64,000 bases of DNA from DASQEH01 sp038239485 (GCA_038239485.1 JBBSET010000003.1:36800-100799), one strand, 5' to 3'. Numbered from the stretch's first letter, positions 16,539 to 27,171 are shown. Made by a program: numbers and translations. The notes: generated by a model not told the origin, from the sequence alone.

Positions 16539-17609
16539 CTAGAGATGGTTCCTGTCGTTGCGCACCAGCGCGATGAGCTGGTCGACCGTCGCCGGTTGCG
16601 ACGTCAGCGGCGCGGCACCGGACCTGTCCACCCACCACTGGTCTGTCGCCTCGTCGGCGGTGACGATCACGGCAGTGCCGTCGGGGCGGTCATAGCGGAC
16701 GGTGACGCGTTCGGCCCCGTCGAGCTGACCGTGACCGACCATCACCGTCGTACCATCAGGCAGCGTCTGCCGGACGCAGGTGACCTGCGGCCCGTCGGCG
16801 ATCGCGTGGTCCTGGCAGTCCGTGGCGGGGCCGGCCGTCGCAGCGTCCTCGACGCTGATGGCCACCGCACCCTCGAGGTCGCCATCGACCCAGTCCATAC
16901 CGGCATACAGCGCCGAGGCCTGGTTACCGGCCTCCACGGACCCGCCGCTGGACATCGGTCCACCGGTATGCCTTGCGGCAGGGTCAAGCGTCTGCAGCAC
17001 AGCGGTGATGCGGTCCACTCCCGGCGAGTTGGCTGGCTCCCCGGGCACGGCGTCGCACTGGGAAGTGACCCCCTTGGACGAGACGGAGGACGAGGATGAC
17101 GAGACCGACGAGGACGAGGAGGACGAGGAGGACGAGACGGGCGGGCAGCTAGAGCTGATCGTGGCACCGTCGCCAGGAACGTCGCAGGCCGCAACACGGC
17201 CCCGGCTGTTCTTCGCGGCACGCGCCCATCCCGAGCCTGGCTTCAGCTGGGTCACCGTTGCTCGCAAGCCCTCGCGATGGTGGTTCCCGCGCGGGGCTCG
17301 CGCCCATGCACACGGCGCAGACGGCGACGAGGTGCTGTCCTGGTTCGATCGGTCGGCGGCTTGGAGCTGCGTCGTCACCTTTCCGGACCCCCCGCCGCCA
17401 TCGAGAGCGCCGGACACGGCCCAGCCGCCGAGCGCGACTGCCGGGACGGTGACCGCAGCCACGGTCACAGCAGCCACCCGGCGCCGCCGGACGAGCCGTT
17501 TGCCACGTGCCACGTCGTCCCACGGGAGGGACTCCATGACCGGCTCGGCGCCGATCGCCCGGAGAAGCTCACTCTGCAGATCGAGCTGGTCGTCATCGGC
17601 TGTGTTCAT
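16539..17609 (-). CDS. Single-pass membrane protein, probable partner of the SigE-family sigma factor
   Basis: The protein of about 356 residues has a short cytosolic N-terminus (LDLQSELLRAIGAEP), an Arg-rich stretch (KRLVRRRR) and one membrane helix near residues 45-70. A long extracytoplasmic part of unknown fold follows, with several cysteines. Residues about 157-177 are nearly pure serine. Start ATG at 17609 is preferred because GAAGGA lies six bases upstream; ATG at 17615 has no spacing for it. It overlaps the sigma factor by 17 bases, which with the membrane topology suggests an anti-sigma-like role, though no ZAS motif (H-x3-C-x2-C) is seen. Confidence 0.75.
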   Translation of the reverse strand: MNTADDDQLDLQSELLRAIGAEPVMESLPWDDVARGKRLVRRRRVAAVTVAAVTVPAVALGGWAVSGALDGGGGSGKVTTQLQAADRSNQDSTSSPSAPCAWARAPRGNHHREGLRATVTQLKPGSGWARAAKNSRGRVAACDVPGDGATISSSCPPVSSSSSSSSSSVSSSSSSVSSKGVTSQCDAVPGEPANSPGVDRITAVLQTLDPAARHTGGPMSSGGSVEAGNQASALYAGMDWVDGDLEGAVAISVEDAATAGPATDCQDHAIADGPQVTCVRQTLPDGTTVMVGHGQLDGAERVTVRYDRPDGTAVIVTADEATDQWWVDRSGAAPLTSQPATVDQLIALVRNDRNHL

Positions 17610-18117
17610 AGTCATCCTTCGGGGTCGGCGCGACCTCTTCCAAGGCCTCGCGGAGGCGGGCGACAGCACGTGAGGTCTGGCTCTTCACAGTGCCGATGGA
17701 GCAACGCAGGTCCTGAGCGGTCTCCTCGACGCTGAGGCCGAGCCAGTAGCGAAGGACGACGGCCCGTCGCTGACCACTCGGCAGTCCGGCGAGCGCGGTC
17801 AGCAGGGACTCGCGGTCCTCGACCGAGAGCCGTTCGTCGGCCGCTCGTTCCGGGAGGTACAACGCTGAGGTCTCGCGCCGCCAGGGCCGGCGAGTCTCGT
17901 CGATATGCACGCGCACCAGCGTCTGGCGGGCGTATCCCTCCGGCGATGCGTCGCGGAGTCGGGGCCACGCCGCGTAGAGCTTGGCCAGAGTGATCTGGAC
18001 CAAGTCCTCGGCCGCGTGCCAGTCACCGCAGAGCAGGAACGCGGTTCGGCGCAGATGCGCGCGCCGAGCGGCGACGTACGCGGTGAACTCCGCCTCCCGC
18101 TCGCTCGTGCTACCCAT
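17593..18117 (-). CDS. SigE-family ECF RNA polymerase sigma factor
   Basis: The 174-residue protein has sigma region 2 (FTAYVAARRAHLRRTAFLLC, then AEDLVQITLAKLYAAWPRL) and region 4 (LPSGQRRAVVLRYWLGLSVE, then CSIGTVKSQTSRAVARLREAL), the pattern of the small SigE group common in actinobacteria. Start ATG at 18117 has GGAGG at 18122-18126 four bases upstream; an in-frame ATG at 18141 would add eight residues. It overlaps the downstream membrane protein gene, its probable regulator. The target promoters are unknown. Confidence 0.92.
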   Translation of the reverse strand: MGSTSEREAEFTAYVAARRAHLRRTAFLLCGDWHAAEDLVQITLAKLYAAWPRLRDASPEGYARQTLVRVHIDETRRPWRRETSALYLPERAADERLSVEDRESLLTALAGLPSGQRRAVVLRYWLGLSVEETAQDLRCSIGTVKSQTSRAVARLREALEEVAPTPKDDYEHSR

Positions 18118-18422
18118 CAAGCCTCCGTCGCTCGTCCGCATCGTGCTGTCGACATCAATACGGACAGGACGGCCGAAAGGTTGTCAGAAGGCTTGAGCCC
18201 GCGGCGGCGACGCACGCGAAAGACACGGAGTTCGGACGAGGCGGAACCGGTGCCATCTCGCCAACTCGCCTGGGCTGAGCATCCGAAGAGTGTCGCCCCC
18301 CTGTTGGCGGCACCCCTCGGATTGACTCAGCGCAACCTTATCAACACAACAGGTCACATCAGGTAACGTTTTGCGCACCAATACGGGCACACCAGCCGCC
18401 TCCGGCGATCTCAGGCTAGCCC
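18118..18422. other. Intergenic region upstream of the sigma factor
   Basis: There is no convincing gene here. An AT-richer patch at about 18330-18385, unlike the surrounding GC-rich DNA, holds weak promoter-like hexamers on the minus strand (TTACCT, 18 bases, GATAAG) that could drive the sigma factor with a leader of roughly 200 bases. This is a weak match only. Confidence 0.3.
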
Positions 18423-19631
18423 TCAAAGCAGGCCGGCGAGCCGGTCCAGGCCGTCGTATACGTCGACGAACCGGGTGGTCAGCGGCGACATGCCCAACCG
18501 GATGCCGTCCGGACGGCGGAAGTCCGGTACGACGCCGAGGTCCACCAGGTCGGCCGTGAGGCGGAGGGCACCGGGATGCGTGACGGTGATGTGCCCACCG
18601 CGTCTCTCCGGGTCCCGCGACGAGGCCAGCCCTGCCCCGCACGGCTCCAGCCACTGGTCGTACAGCTGAACCGCCAGCGCCGTCAGGGCGCACGACTTCG
18701 CCCGGATCGCCGTCATCCCCACCTCGGCCACCAGCTTCACGCCCGGCTCCGCGGCGGCCATCGACAGCACCCCTGGCGTACCCGTGAGCCAGCCGCGGAT
18801 CCCCACCTCCGGGTCGTACCCCTGCTCCATGTCAAACATCGCCCGCCGGCTCCACCAGCCCCAGATCGGCTGGCGCAGCACCTCCTGCAGGTCGGTGTGC
18901 ACGAAGGTGAACGATGGCGAGCCCGGCCCGCCATTGAGGTACTTGTAGGTGCAGCCGACCGCGACGTCCACGCCAGCGGAGACGAGGTCGATGGGGACAA
19001 CGCCGACGGAGTGACTGAGGTCCCACACCGTCAGCGCCCCCACCGCGTGGGCCGAGGCAGTCAGCCCGGCCAGGTCGAGCAGGGCCGCGGAGCGGTAGTC
19101 GACCTGGGACAAGACGGTGACCGCCACGGACTCGTCCAGCGCGCCCCCGAGCTGCTGCGCGGTCACACCGTCGACGCCGGCCTCTTCGATCCACCGGATC
19201 TCGAGACCACGTTGAGCGGCCAGCGACTCCACGACATACCGGTCGGTCGGGAAGTTGTCGCGCTCGATGACCACCGTACGGCGGCCCGGCCGGGCATCGA
19301 GCGCGGCCGAGATCGCCTTGTAGAGCGAGACGGTCACGGTGTCACAGACGACCACCTCGCCAGGCCGCGCACCCAGCAGGTCGACGCCGATCAGGTCGCC
19401 CAGCCTGGTCGGGAGCTCGAGCCAGTGCTTGTCCCACGACCCGATCAGGCCGGCTCCCCACTCGCGGTCGAGCACCTCGACCACGCGCTCGAGGCTGGCC
19501 TTCGGAAGGCGCCCGAGCGAGTTGCCGTCGAGATAGATCAGCGCGTCGTCGTCGATGACGAAACGGTCCCGGTATCGTGCCAGCGGGTCCGCCGCGTCGA
19601 GCGCCAGAGCTGCGGAGCGGTCGACGGCCAT
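18423..19631 (-). CDS. kynU: Kynureninase
   Basis: The protein of about 402 residues is a PLP-dependent enzyme that cleaves kynurenine to anthranilate and alanine in tryptophan breakdown. Family blocks seen: IYLDGNSLGRLPK, DTVTVSLYKAISAAL, VWDLSHSVGVVPIDL, the PLP-lysine block CTYKYLNGGPGSPSF and the C-terminal FRRPDGIRLGMSPLTTRF. The start is uncertain: ATG at 19631 (MAVDRSAAL) or GTG at 19664; neither has a clear ribosome binding site. No other kynurenine pathway gene is in the window, so it may serve anthranilate supply or salvage on its own. Confidence 0.94.
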   Translation of the reverse strand: MAVDRSAALALDAADPLARYRDRFVIDDDALIYLDGNSLGRLPKASLERVVEVLDREWGAGLIGSWDKHWLELPTRLGDLIGVDLLGARPGEVVVCDTVTVSLYKAISAALDARPGRRTVVIERDNFPTDRYVVESLAAQRGLEIRWIEEAGVDGVTAQQLGGALDESVAVTVLSQVDYRSAALLDLAGLTASAHAVGALTVWDLSHSVGVVPIDLVSAGVDVAVGCTYKYLNGGPGSPSFTFVHTDLQEVLRQPIWGWWSRRAMFDMEQGYDPEVGIRGWLTGTPGVLSMAAAEPGVKLVAEVGMTAIRAKSCALTALAVQLYDQWLEPCGAGLASSRDPERRGGHITVTHPGALRLTADLVDLGVVPDFRRPDGIRLGMSPLTTRFVDVYDGLDRLAGLL

Positions 19632-19723
19632 CACCCGACCGTACCCGGCGGCAGCCGACGTCACCCGTCGCCTTCGGCGCGGACGTCTCGAAGTTCGAGA
19701 TCATCCTCGGCCCACCGGTGGAC

Positions 19724-20827
19724 CTACTGGACGACGACCTCGACCCGCTGGAACTCCTTGAGGTCGGTGTATCCCGTCATCGCCATCGCCCGTTTCAGCG
19801 CACCCACCATGTTCATCGTGCCGTCGGACACCAGCGACGGCCCGTGCAGGATCTGGTGGAGGGGGGCGATCGTGCCGATGTCGACGCGCTCACCGCGTGG
19901 CAGCGACTCGTGCCGCGCCTCGGCGCCCCAGTGGAAGCCACGACCGGGCGCCTCCTTGGCGCGCGCGAGCGGGGACCCGACCATCACCGCGTCGGCACCG
20001 CAGGCCAGCGCTTTGGCGAGGTCGCCGCTGCGGCCGACGGACCCGTCGGCGATCACGTGGACATACCGTCCGCCCGACTCGTCGAGATAGTCGCGACGGG
20101 CGGCTGCGACATCGGCGACCGCAGTGGCCATCGGCACGGCGACGCCGAGCACGGAGCTGGTCGTGTGCGCCGCCCCGCCGCCGAACCCCACGAGGACGCC
20201 GGCTGCCCCGGTGCGCATCAGGTGCAGGGCCGCCTGGTAGGTCGCGCACCCGCCCACGATCACCGGTACGTCGAGCTCGTAGATGAACTGCTTGAGGTTG
20301 AGCGGCTCGGCCTTGCCGGAGACATGCTCGGCCGAGACTGTGGTGCCACGGATCACGAACAGGTCGAGACCCGCCTCGATCACCGAGGCGGCGTGCTGCT
20401 TGGTGAGCTGCGGCGACAAGGCACCGGCCACGGTGATGTCCTCGGCGCGCATCTCCTTGACCCGCTGCACCATCAGGTCGGGCTGGATCGGCGGGGCGTA
20501 GATCTGCTGCAGCCGCCTGGTGGCCTCCGCGCCCTTCAGCTCCGCGACCTCGGCGAGCAGCGGCTCGGGGTCCTCGTATCTCGTCCAGAGGCCTTCGAGG
20601 TCGAGCACGCCCAGCCCACCGGCCATCCCGAAGGCGACGGCCGTCGACGGCGACATGACCGAGTCCATCGGCGCCGCGACGAGGGGGATGTCGAACCGGT
20701 AGGCGTCGATCTGCCATGACACCGAGACCTCTTCGGGGTCGCGGGTACGCCTGCTGGGCACGATGGCGATGTCGTCGAAGGAGTACGCCCGGCGACCCCT
20801 CTTGGCGCTGCCGATCTCGATATCCAT
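19724..20827 (-). CDS. guaB3: GuaB3, IMP dehydrogenase-family protein
   Basis: The 367-residue protein is the GuaB-related paralogue found next to guaB in actinobacteria: MDIEIGSAKRGRRAYSFDDI at the start, VAAPMDSVMSPSTA, and the C-terminal IADGSVGRSGDLAKALACGA with DAVMVGSPLARA. It has no CBS insertion, hence the shorter length. At the place of the IMPDH catalytic cysteine (GPGSICTTR in GuaB) it has GGGAAHTTSS, so the cysteine is His. Its reaction is therefore unclear. The start ATG at 20827 has GGAGG seven bases upstream, and it follows guaB by 22 bases in one operon. Confidence 0.93.
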   Translation of the reverse strand: MDIEIGSAKRGRRAYSFDDIAIVPSRRTRDPEEVSVSWQIDAYRFDIPLVAAPMDSVMSPSTAVAFGMAGGLGVLDLEGLWTRYEDPEPLLAEVAELKGAEATRRLQQIYAPPIQPDLMVQRVKEMRAEDITVAGALSPQLTKQHAASVIEAGLDLFVIRGTTVSAEHVSGKAEPLNLKQFIYELDVPVIVGGCATYQAALHLMRTGAAGVLVGFGGGAAHTTSSVLGVAVPMATAVADVAAARRDYLDESGGRYVHVIADGSVGRSGDLAKALACGADAVMVGSPLARAKEAPGRGFHWGAEARHESLPRGERVDIGTIAPLHQILHGPSLVSDGTMNMVGALKRAMAMTGYTDLKEFQRVEVVVQ

Positions 20828-20849
20828 AAGCCGTCCTCCGCGCGTCGCC

Positions 20850-22367
20850 TCAGCGAGACGTGTAGTTGGGTGCCTCGACGGTCATCTGGATGTCATGCGG
20901 GTGCGACTCCTTGAGTCCGGCCGAGGTGATGCGGACGAACTTTCCACGGTCTCGCAGCTCGGCGATGGAGTGGGCGCCGACGTAGAACATCGACTGGTGG
21001 AGGCCGCCGATCAGCTGATGGGCGACCGCGGCCAACGGGCCACGGAAAGGTACCTGGCCCTCGATCCCCTCAGGCACGATCAGGTCGTCGCTACCGACGT
21101 CGGCCTGGAAGTACCGGTCCTTCGAGAACGACGTCCGGCCGCGCGACGCCATCGCCGACAGCGAGCCCATCCCCCGGTATCGCTTGAACTGCTTGCCGTT
21201 GACGAAGACGAGCTCGCCCGGACTCTCCTCGCAGCCCGCGAGCAACGAGCCGACCATCACGGTGTCGGCACCGGCCACCAGTGCCTTCGCGATGTCGCCG
21301 GAGTACTGCAGTCCACCGTCACCGATCACGGGTACGCCGGCCGGGATGCACGCCAGCGATGCCTCGTAGATCGCGGTGACCTGCGGCACTCCCACCCCGG
21401 CCACGATCCGGGTCGTACAGATCGAGCCCGGACCGACGCCGACCTTGACGGCGTCCACGCCCGCATCGACCAGAGCCTGTGCTCCGGCTCGAGTGGCGAC
21501 GTTCCCACCGATGACCTGGACGTGTTGTGTCCCCGGGTCGGACTTGAGCCGTCGGACGATGTCGAGCATCAGCCGGGCGTGGCCGTTGGCCACATCCGGC
21601 ACCAGAACGTCCACGCCGGCTTCGACGAGCGCCGTCACTCGATCCCAGGCATCACCGAAGTAGCCGATGGCAGCCGCCACCATCAGCCGGCCGTCGCCGT
21701 CCTTGGTCGCCAGCGGGTACTGCTCGGACTTGACGAAATCCTTGACCGTGATCAGACCCGTCAGTCGGCCCTCGTCGTCGACGAGCGGCAGCTTCTCGAG
21801 CTTGTGCTTGGCCAGCAGTGCTGCGGCGTCGTCGGATGAGATCCCGGCCGGGGCGGTGACCAGTGGCATCGGCGTCATGACCTCGCGGACGGTGCGACGC
21901 TCCCACTCCGACACCGGGACGAACCGGAGGTCGCGGTTCGTGATGATGCCGAGCAGGCGGTCGTCAGCGTCGATCACGGGGAGTCCGGAGACTCGGTAGC
22001 GCCCGCACAGCTCGTCCAGTTGCAGCAGGGTCGCGCCGGCATCGATCGTCACCGGGTGGGCGATCATGCCCGATTCCGACCTCTTCACGAGGTCGACCTG
22101 GCCGGCCTGTTCCGCGATCGACAGGTTGCGGTGCAGGACCCCGATCCCGCCTTGGCGCGCCATCGCGACCGCCATCCGGGACTCCGTGACGGTGTCCATT
22201 GCGCTGGACACCAGCGGCACCCGGACGTTGATGTCTCGCGTCAGCCTGGAGGTGGTGTCCACCTCACTCGGGATCACGTCAGTCTCACCCGGCAGCAGCA
22301 GCACATCGTCAAACGTCAGGCCCAGGGTCGCGAACTTGTCGGGCACTCCGGTCGCCGTCAGATCCAT
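20850..22367 (-). CDS. guaB: IMP dehydrogenase
   Basis: The enzyme of 505 residues oxidises IMP to XMP, the committed step to GMP. It has the N-terminal barrel start FATLGLTFDDVLLLPGETDV, VSSAMDTVTESRMA, two CBS domains (about residues 100-220), the catalytic cysteine in GPGSICTTRIVAG and the flap-adjacent YRGMGSLSAMASRG. Both GTG at 22370 and ATG at 22367 are in frame. The upstream -10 hexamer is placed so that transcription would begin at the ATG, so a leaderless mRNA starting at 22367 is likely. Confidence 0.97.
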   Translation of the reverse strand: MDLTATGVPDKFATLGLTFDDVLLLPGETDVIPSEVDTTSRLTRDINVRVPLVSSAMDTVTESRMAVAMARQGGIGVLHRNLSIAEQAGQVDLVKRSESGMIAHPVTIDAGATLLQLDELCGRYRVSGLPVIDADDRLLGIITNRDLRFVPVSEWERRTVREVMTPMPLVTAPAGISSDDAAALLAKHKLEKLPLVDDEGRLTGLITVKDFVKSEQYPLATKDGDGRLMVAAAIGYFGDAWDRVTALVEAGVDVLVPDVANGHARLMLDIVRRLKSDPGTQHVQVIGGNVATRAGAQALVDAGVDAVKVGVGPGSICTTRIVAGVGVPQVTAIYEASLACIPAGVPVIGDGGLQYSGDIAKALVAGADTVMVGSLLAGCEESPGELVFVNGKQFKRYRGMGSLSAMASRGRTSFSKDRYFQADVGSDDLIVPEGIEGQVPFRGPLAAVAHQLIGGLHQSMFYVGAHSIAELRDRGKFVRITSAGLKESHPHDIQMTVEAPNYTSR

Positions 22368-22373
22368 CACCTC

Positions 22374-22379
22374 ATTCTA
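22374..22379 (-). promoter_or_regulatory. -10 hexamer of a probable leaderless guaB promoter
   Basis: On the minus strand TAGAAT (five of six matches to TATAAT) ends at 22374. Standard spacing puts the first transcribed base at 22367, which is the A of an in-frame ATG. No good -35 hexamer is present at 17 bases. No Shine-Dalgarno sequence precedes the start. Confidence 0.5.
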
Positions 22380-22493
22380 CGTCCGCCGCAAGCCGTAACT
22401 CGACTCCGAGCCCCGCGCCCGGCCAGGGCGGGGATCGCCAGACTGCCAGGATCGGAGCCGAACGTCGACCGGCCACGTGGGCAGGGCAGACGA

Positions 22494-22556
22494 AGGCCGG
22501 CGGCCACGCCGCCGACACGAGCGATCTCGTGCCGGCGAGGAGCGGCCGCCGGGCCT
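22494..22556 (-). terminator. Composite hairpin downstream of groL
   Basis: An outer stem of 12 pairs (22494-22505 with 22544-22556, one bulged G) encloses an inner stem of 11 pairs with one mismatch (22510-22521 with 22526-22537) closed by a four-base loop CGAT. It begins about 30 bases after the groL stop in the direction of transcription and lies before the guaB promoter. No T-run follows, as is common for actinobacterial terminators. Confidence 0.65.
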
Positions 22557-22588
22557 CTCGTCAGATGCTGCGGTGTGCAGGCGGTGCG

Positions 22589-24211
<1,623 letters not shown>

Positions 24212-24384
24212 TCATGTTCCTTCGTGAGATCACGGGTCCCCGTCGATACCAGACGTGCGCGGCCGAGATGTGCTCTCGGCCCTGGGCGGTCTGCGGACCG
24301 GTCGGGGTGTGTAGGAGAGGTGGAGCCGGCGCGGCCCCGGCGCCCGGTGTCGGACCTGCCGGGGCGCGCCGTGAGGTGCTGTGA

Positions 24385-24681
24385 CTACTTGTCGATGACG
24401 GCGAGCACGTCGCGGGCGGAGAGGATCAGGTACTCTTCACCGGAGTACTTGACCTCGGTGCCGCCGTACTTGCTGTAGATGACGGTGTCGCCGACAGAGA
24501 TGTCGAGCGGGACACGGTTGCCGCTGTCGTCGATGCGCCCCGGGCCTACCGCGAGAACTTCACCCTCTTGGGGCTTCTCCTTGGCAGTGTCGGGGATGAC
24601 CAGGCCTGAGGCCGTGGTCTGCTCGGCTTCGAGCGTTTTGACGACGATGCGATCTTCGAGTGGCTTGATGCTGACAGACAC
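24385..24681 (-). CDS. groS: Co-chaperonin GroES
   Basis: The 98-residue cap of the GroEL chamber: MSVSIKPLEDRIVVKTLEAE at the start, the mobile loop EQTTASGLVIPDTAKEKPQ, and the C-terminal SKYGGTEVKYSGEEYLILSA. The start is GTG at 24681 with AGGTGAG at 24691-24697; the frame is open further upstream to 24783 but that part is not GroES-like. A CIRCE element lies about 95 bases upstream. Confidence 0.98.
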   Translation of the reverse strand: MSVSIKPLEDRIVVKTLEAEQTTASGLVIPDTAKEKPQEGEVLAVGPGRIDDSGNRVPLDISVGDTVIYSKYGGTEVKYSGEEYLILSARDVLAVIDK

Positions 24682-24776
24682 GAATCTGACCTCACCTTTC
24701 ACGGGATGAGAGAGGTGTTTCTTGAACGTATGAGTGCGAGCAGCCACGTCGTCGCGGGTGCCGTAACCGTTCGCGG

Positions 24777-24831
24777 TTGGCACACTCAGGTTGAGAGTGC
24801 TAACTACGAATCTAGGCGCTGACTAGCACTC
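24777..24831. promoter_or_regulatory. CIRCE operator (HrcA site) with an extra half-site
   Basis: TTGGCACAC (24777-24785), a nine-base spacer and GAGTGCTAA (24795-24803) match the CIRCE consensus TTAGCACTC-N9-GAGTGCTAA at 7 of 9 and 9 of 9 positions with the exact spacer. A third half-site CTAGCACTC lies at 24823-24831. The element is upstream of groS on the minus strand, so HrcA-type heat-shock repression is expected. It also lies just before the divergent methyltransferase gene. Confidence 0.8.
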
Positions 24832-24884
24832 GGTCAAGCCGAGTGCCAGACGTGTCCGGGGTCGTCGTCTGCCAGGATGAAGCG

Positions 24885-26072
24885 GTGGACGCCGCCACGT
24901 TGGAGTACCTGGCCAGCCCACCCGGGCGCGTCCTGCTCGACGCGGTCAGGGTGGCGCGCGGCTCAGCCGGTCCGCTGGCCGTGTCGGCCCGACTGAGGTC
25001 GGCGTACGAACCGAGCCATATCGCCGCTGCGTTGACCCAGGTCGAGCTCCGAAAGACGGCCGGGGAGAAGTTCGGGACGGACGCGGAGTCGATGTTCTTC
25101 ACCCGGGACGGCCTCCAGCAGGCGACGCACCGGCTCGTCGCCGCGCACCGGGCCGAGCGGGCGGTGACGACGGGGACGCAGCAGGTGCTGGAGCTCGGCT
25201 GTGGCATCGGCGCCGACCTGATCGCCTTCTGCAAGGCCGGCCTGACGGTGCGGGCAGTGGATGCCGACCCCCTCACGGCCACGCTCGCGGAGACCAACCT
25301 GCGAGTGCTCGGCCTCGACGGCGCCGTGGCTCCGGGCCGGGCGGAGAACCAGGACCTCTCGGGCATGGACCTGGTGTATGTCGACCCTGCGCGGCGAGGC
25401 CTCCGCGGCCGGGTGTTCGACCCTGCGGCGTACTCACCGCCGTGGAGCTTCGTCGAGTCGCTGCTGGTGGGCGACGTCGGTCCGGATGCCGTCGTCAAGG
25501 CGGCACCCGGCCTGGCTCACGAGCGGGTCCCGGCGGGCATCGAGGCCGAGTGGGTGAGCCTCGACGGTCGGCTGCGCGAGGCGGCGCTGTGGTCGGGCCG
25601 CGCCGTGACGGCGCGCCGTCGGGCGACCCTGCTGCGCTCGACCGGGGCGTCGAGCACGTTGACCGACGCGGACGACCCTGGGCGAGGGGACGTCAGTGCG
25701 GTGGGGCGGTTCGTCTACGAGCCGGACGACGCGGTGATCCGCGCTCATCTGGTCACCGCTGCCGCATCGCTGCTGGACGGGTGGCTGCTCGATGAGCATC
25801 TGGCGTACCTGTCGTCCGACGAGCTTCACCAGGGGCCCTACGCCCGGGCGTTCGAGGTCCTCGACGTGTTGCCGTTCAAGGAGAAGGCGCTGCGCGAGGC
25901 GCTGCGGGCCCGCGACATCGGGTCGGTCACCATCAAGAAGCGCGGCGTGACGGTGACACCCGAAGTGCTGCGCAATCGGCTGCACCTGTCGGGCGGCACC
26001 GCCGGCACGATCATCGTGTCCCGGACGCCGACGGGGACCGTCGCCCTCTTGGTCCGTCCGGTGCCTCGGTGA
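24885..26072 (+). CDS. SAM-dependent methyltransferase with THUMP-like C-terminal domain
   Basis: The protein of about 395 residues contains a class I methyltransferase core: the SAM-binding VLELGCGIGADLIAF and a motif IV-like DLVYVDPARRG, followed by a C-terminal THUMP-like region ending VTIKKRGVTVTPEVLRNRL. The family is conserved in actinobacteria and probably acts on RNA; the target is unknown. GTG at 24885 is preferred as start because AGGA lies seven bases upstream. The frame is open to 24843, whose GTG overlaps no such signal. It is divergent from groS. Confidence 0.85.
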   Translation: MDAATLEYLASPPGRVLLDAVRVARGSAGPLAVSARLRSAYEPSHIAAALTQVELRKTAGEKFGTDAESMFFTRDGLQQATHRLVAAHRAERAVTTGTQQVLELGCGIGADLIAFCKAGLTVRAVDADPLTATLAETNLRVLGLDGAVAPGRAENQDLSGMDLVYVDPARRGLRGRVFDPAAYSPPWSFVESLLVGDVGPDAVVKAAPGLAHERVPAGIEAEWVSLDGRLREAALWSGRAVTARRRATLLRSTGASSTLTDADDPGRGDVSAVGRFVYEPDDAVIRAHLVTAAASLLDGWLLDEHLAYLSSDELHQGPYARAFEVLDVLPFKEKALREALRARDIGSVTIKKRGVTVTPEVLRNRLHLSGGTAGTIIVSRTPTGTVALLVRPVPR

Positions 26073-26124
26073 GCTGGTGTACTTCGCCCGGTCCAGGCCT
26101 CGCACCGCCAGGTCCGCGGGCCCC

Positions 26125-27171
26125 TCACGCCACCACCGTGGTGACGGGCATCGACGAGTCCGCCGGCAGGTCGAGGGCCGACGGCCGGCGTCCCCGCCGG
26201 ACCAGCTCAGCACCAAGGGCCGCGACCATCGCACCGTTGTCGGTGCAGAGCGCCGGCCGAGGCACCCGCACAGTGATCCGACGCTTGGCGGCGCGCTCCT
26301 CGACGAGGTGGCGCAGCCGCGAGTTGGCAGCGACGCCGCCACCCACGACCAGGTGGTCCGAGCCGGTGTCGACACATGCCTGGACCGCCTTCCTCGTCAG
26401 CACGTCGCAGACCGCCTCCTGGAACGACGCAGCGACATCGGCCACCGGCACCGGCTCTCCGGACCTCTCACGCGCCTCCACCCAACGGGCCACCGCGGTC
26501 TTGAGCCCGCTGAAGGAGAAGTCGAACCGGTGCCGCTCGGCGTCCCGCCCGCTGCTCAGTCCGCGCGGGAAGTCGATCGTCACCGTACCGCCCTCGCGAG
26601 CGACCCGGTCGATGTGAGGGCCGCCGGGAAAGGGCAGCCCGAGCAGTCTCGCCACCTTGTCGAACGCCTCCCCCGCAGCATCGTCGATCGTCGCACCGAG
26701 CAGGTCAATCGTCGACGTGATGTCGCTGACATGAAGCAGGCTCGAATGGCCGCCGCTGACGAGCAGAGCAACGCAGGACTCCGGCAGCGCGCCGTGCTCG
26801 AGCTGGTCGACCGCGACGTGTGCACAGAGGTGGTTGACGCCGTACAGCGGCAGGCCCAACGACAGCGCCAGCGCCTTCGCGGCCGCCACTCCGACCAAGA
26901 GGGCACCGGCCAACCCAGGCCCCGACGTCACCGCGATGGCGTCGACATCCGGAAGCGAGACGCCGGCCCGCCGGCACGCCAGCTCGATCGTCGGCACCAT
27001 CGCCTCCAGGTGGGCACGACTGGCGACCTCGGGGACGACGCCCCCGAACCGGGCATGCTCCTCCACGCTGGACGCGATCGCGTCGGCCAGCAGGTCATGA
27101 CCCCGGACCAGCCCGACGCCCGTCTCGTCGCAGGAGGTCTCGATACCCAGCACCAGAGGAAGGTCGCTCAT
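26125..27171 (-). CDS. tsaD: tRNA N6-adenosine threonylcarbamoyltransferase TsaD
   Basis: The 348-residue enzyme transfers the threonylcarbamoyl group to A37 of ANN-decoding tRNAs. It starts MSDLPLVLGIETSCDETGVG and holds the metal-binding histidines in YGVNHLCAHV, the VSGGHSSLL phosphate loop and VVGGGVAANSRLR. Start ATG at 27171 overlaps the rimI stop by 4 bases. The open frame continues upstream to 27816 but that section is not protein-like. It is last in a run of tsaE, tsaB, rimI and tsaD. Confidence 0.97.
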   Translation of the reverse strand: MSDLPLVLGIETSCDETGVGLVRGHDLLADAIASSVEEHARFGGVVPEVASRAHLEAMVPTIELACRRAGVSLPDVDAIAVTSGPGLAGALLVGVAAAKALALSLGLPLYGVNHLCAHVAVDQLEHGALPESCVALLVSGGHSSLLHVSDITSTIDLLGATIDDAAGEAFDKVARLLGLPFPGGPHIDRVAREGGTVTIDFPRGLSSGRDAERHRFDFSFSGLKTAVARWVEARERSGEPVPVADVAASFQEAVCDVLTRKAVQACVDTGSDHLVVGGGVAANSRLRHLVEERAAKRRITVRVPRPALCTDNGAMVAALGAELVRRGRRPSALDLPADSSMPVTTVVA

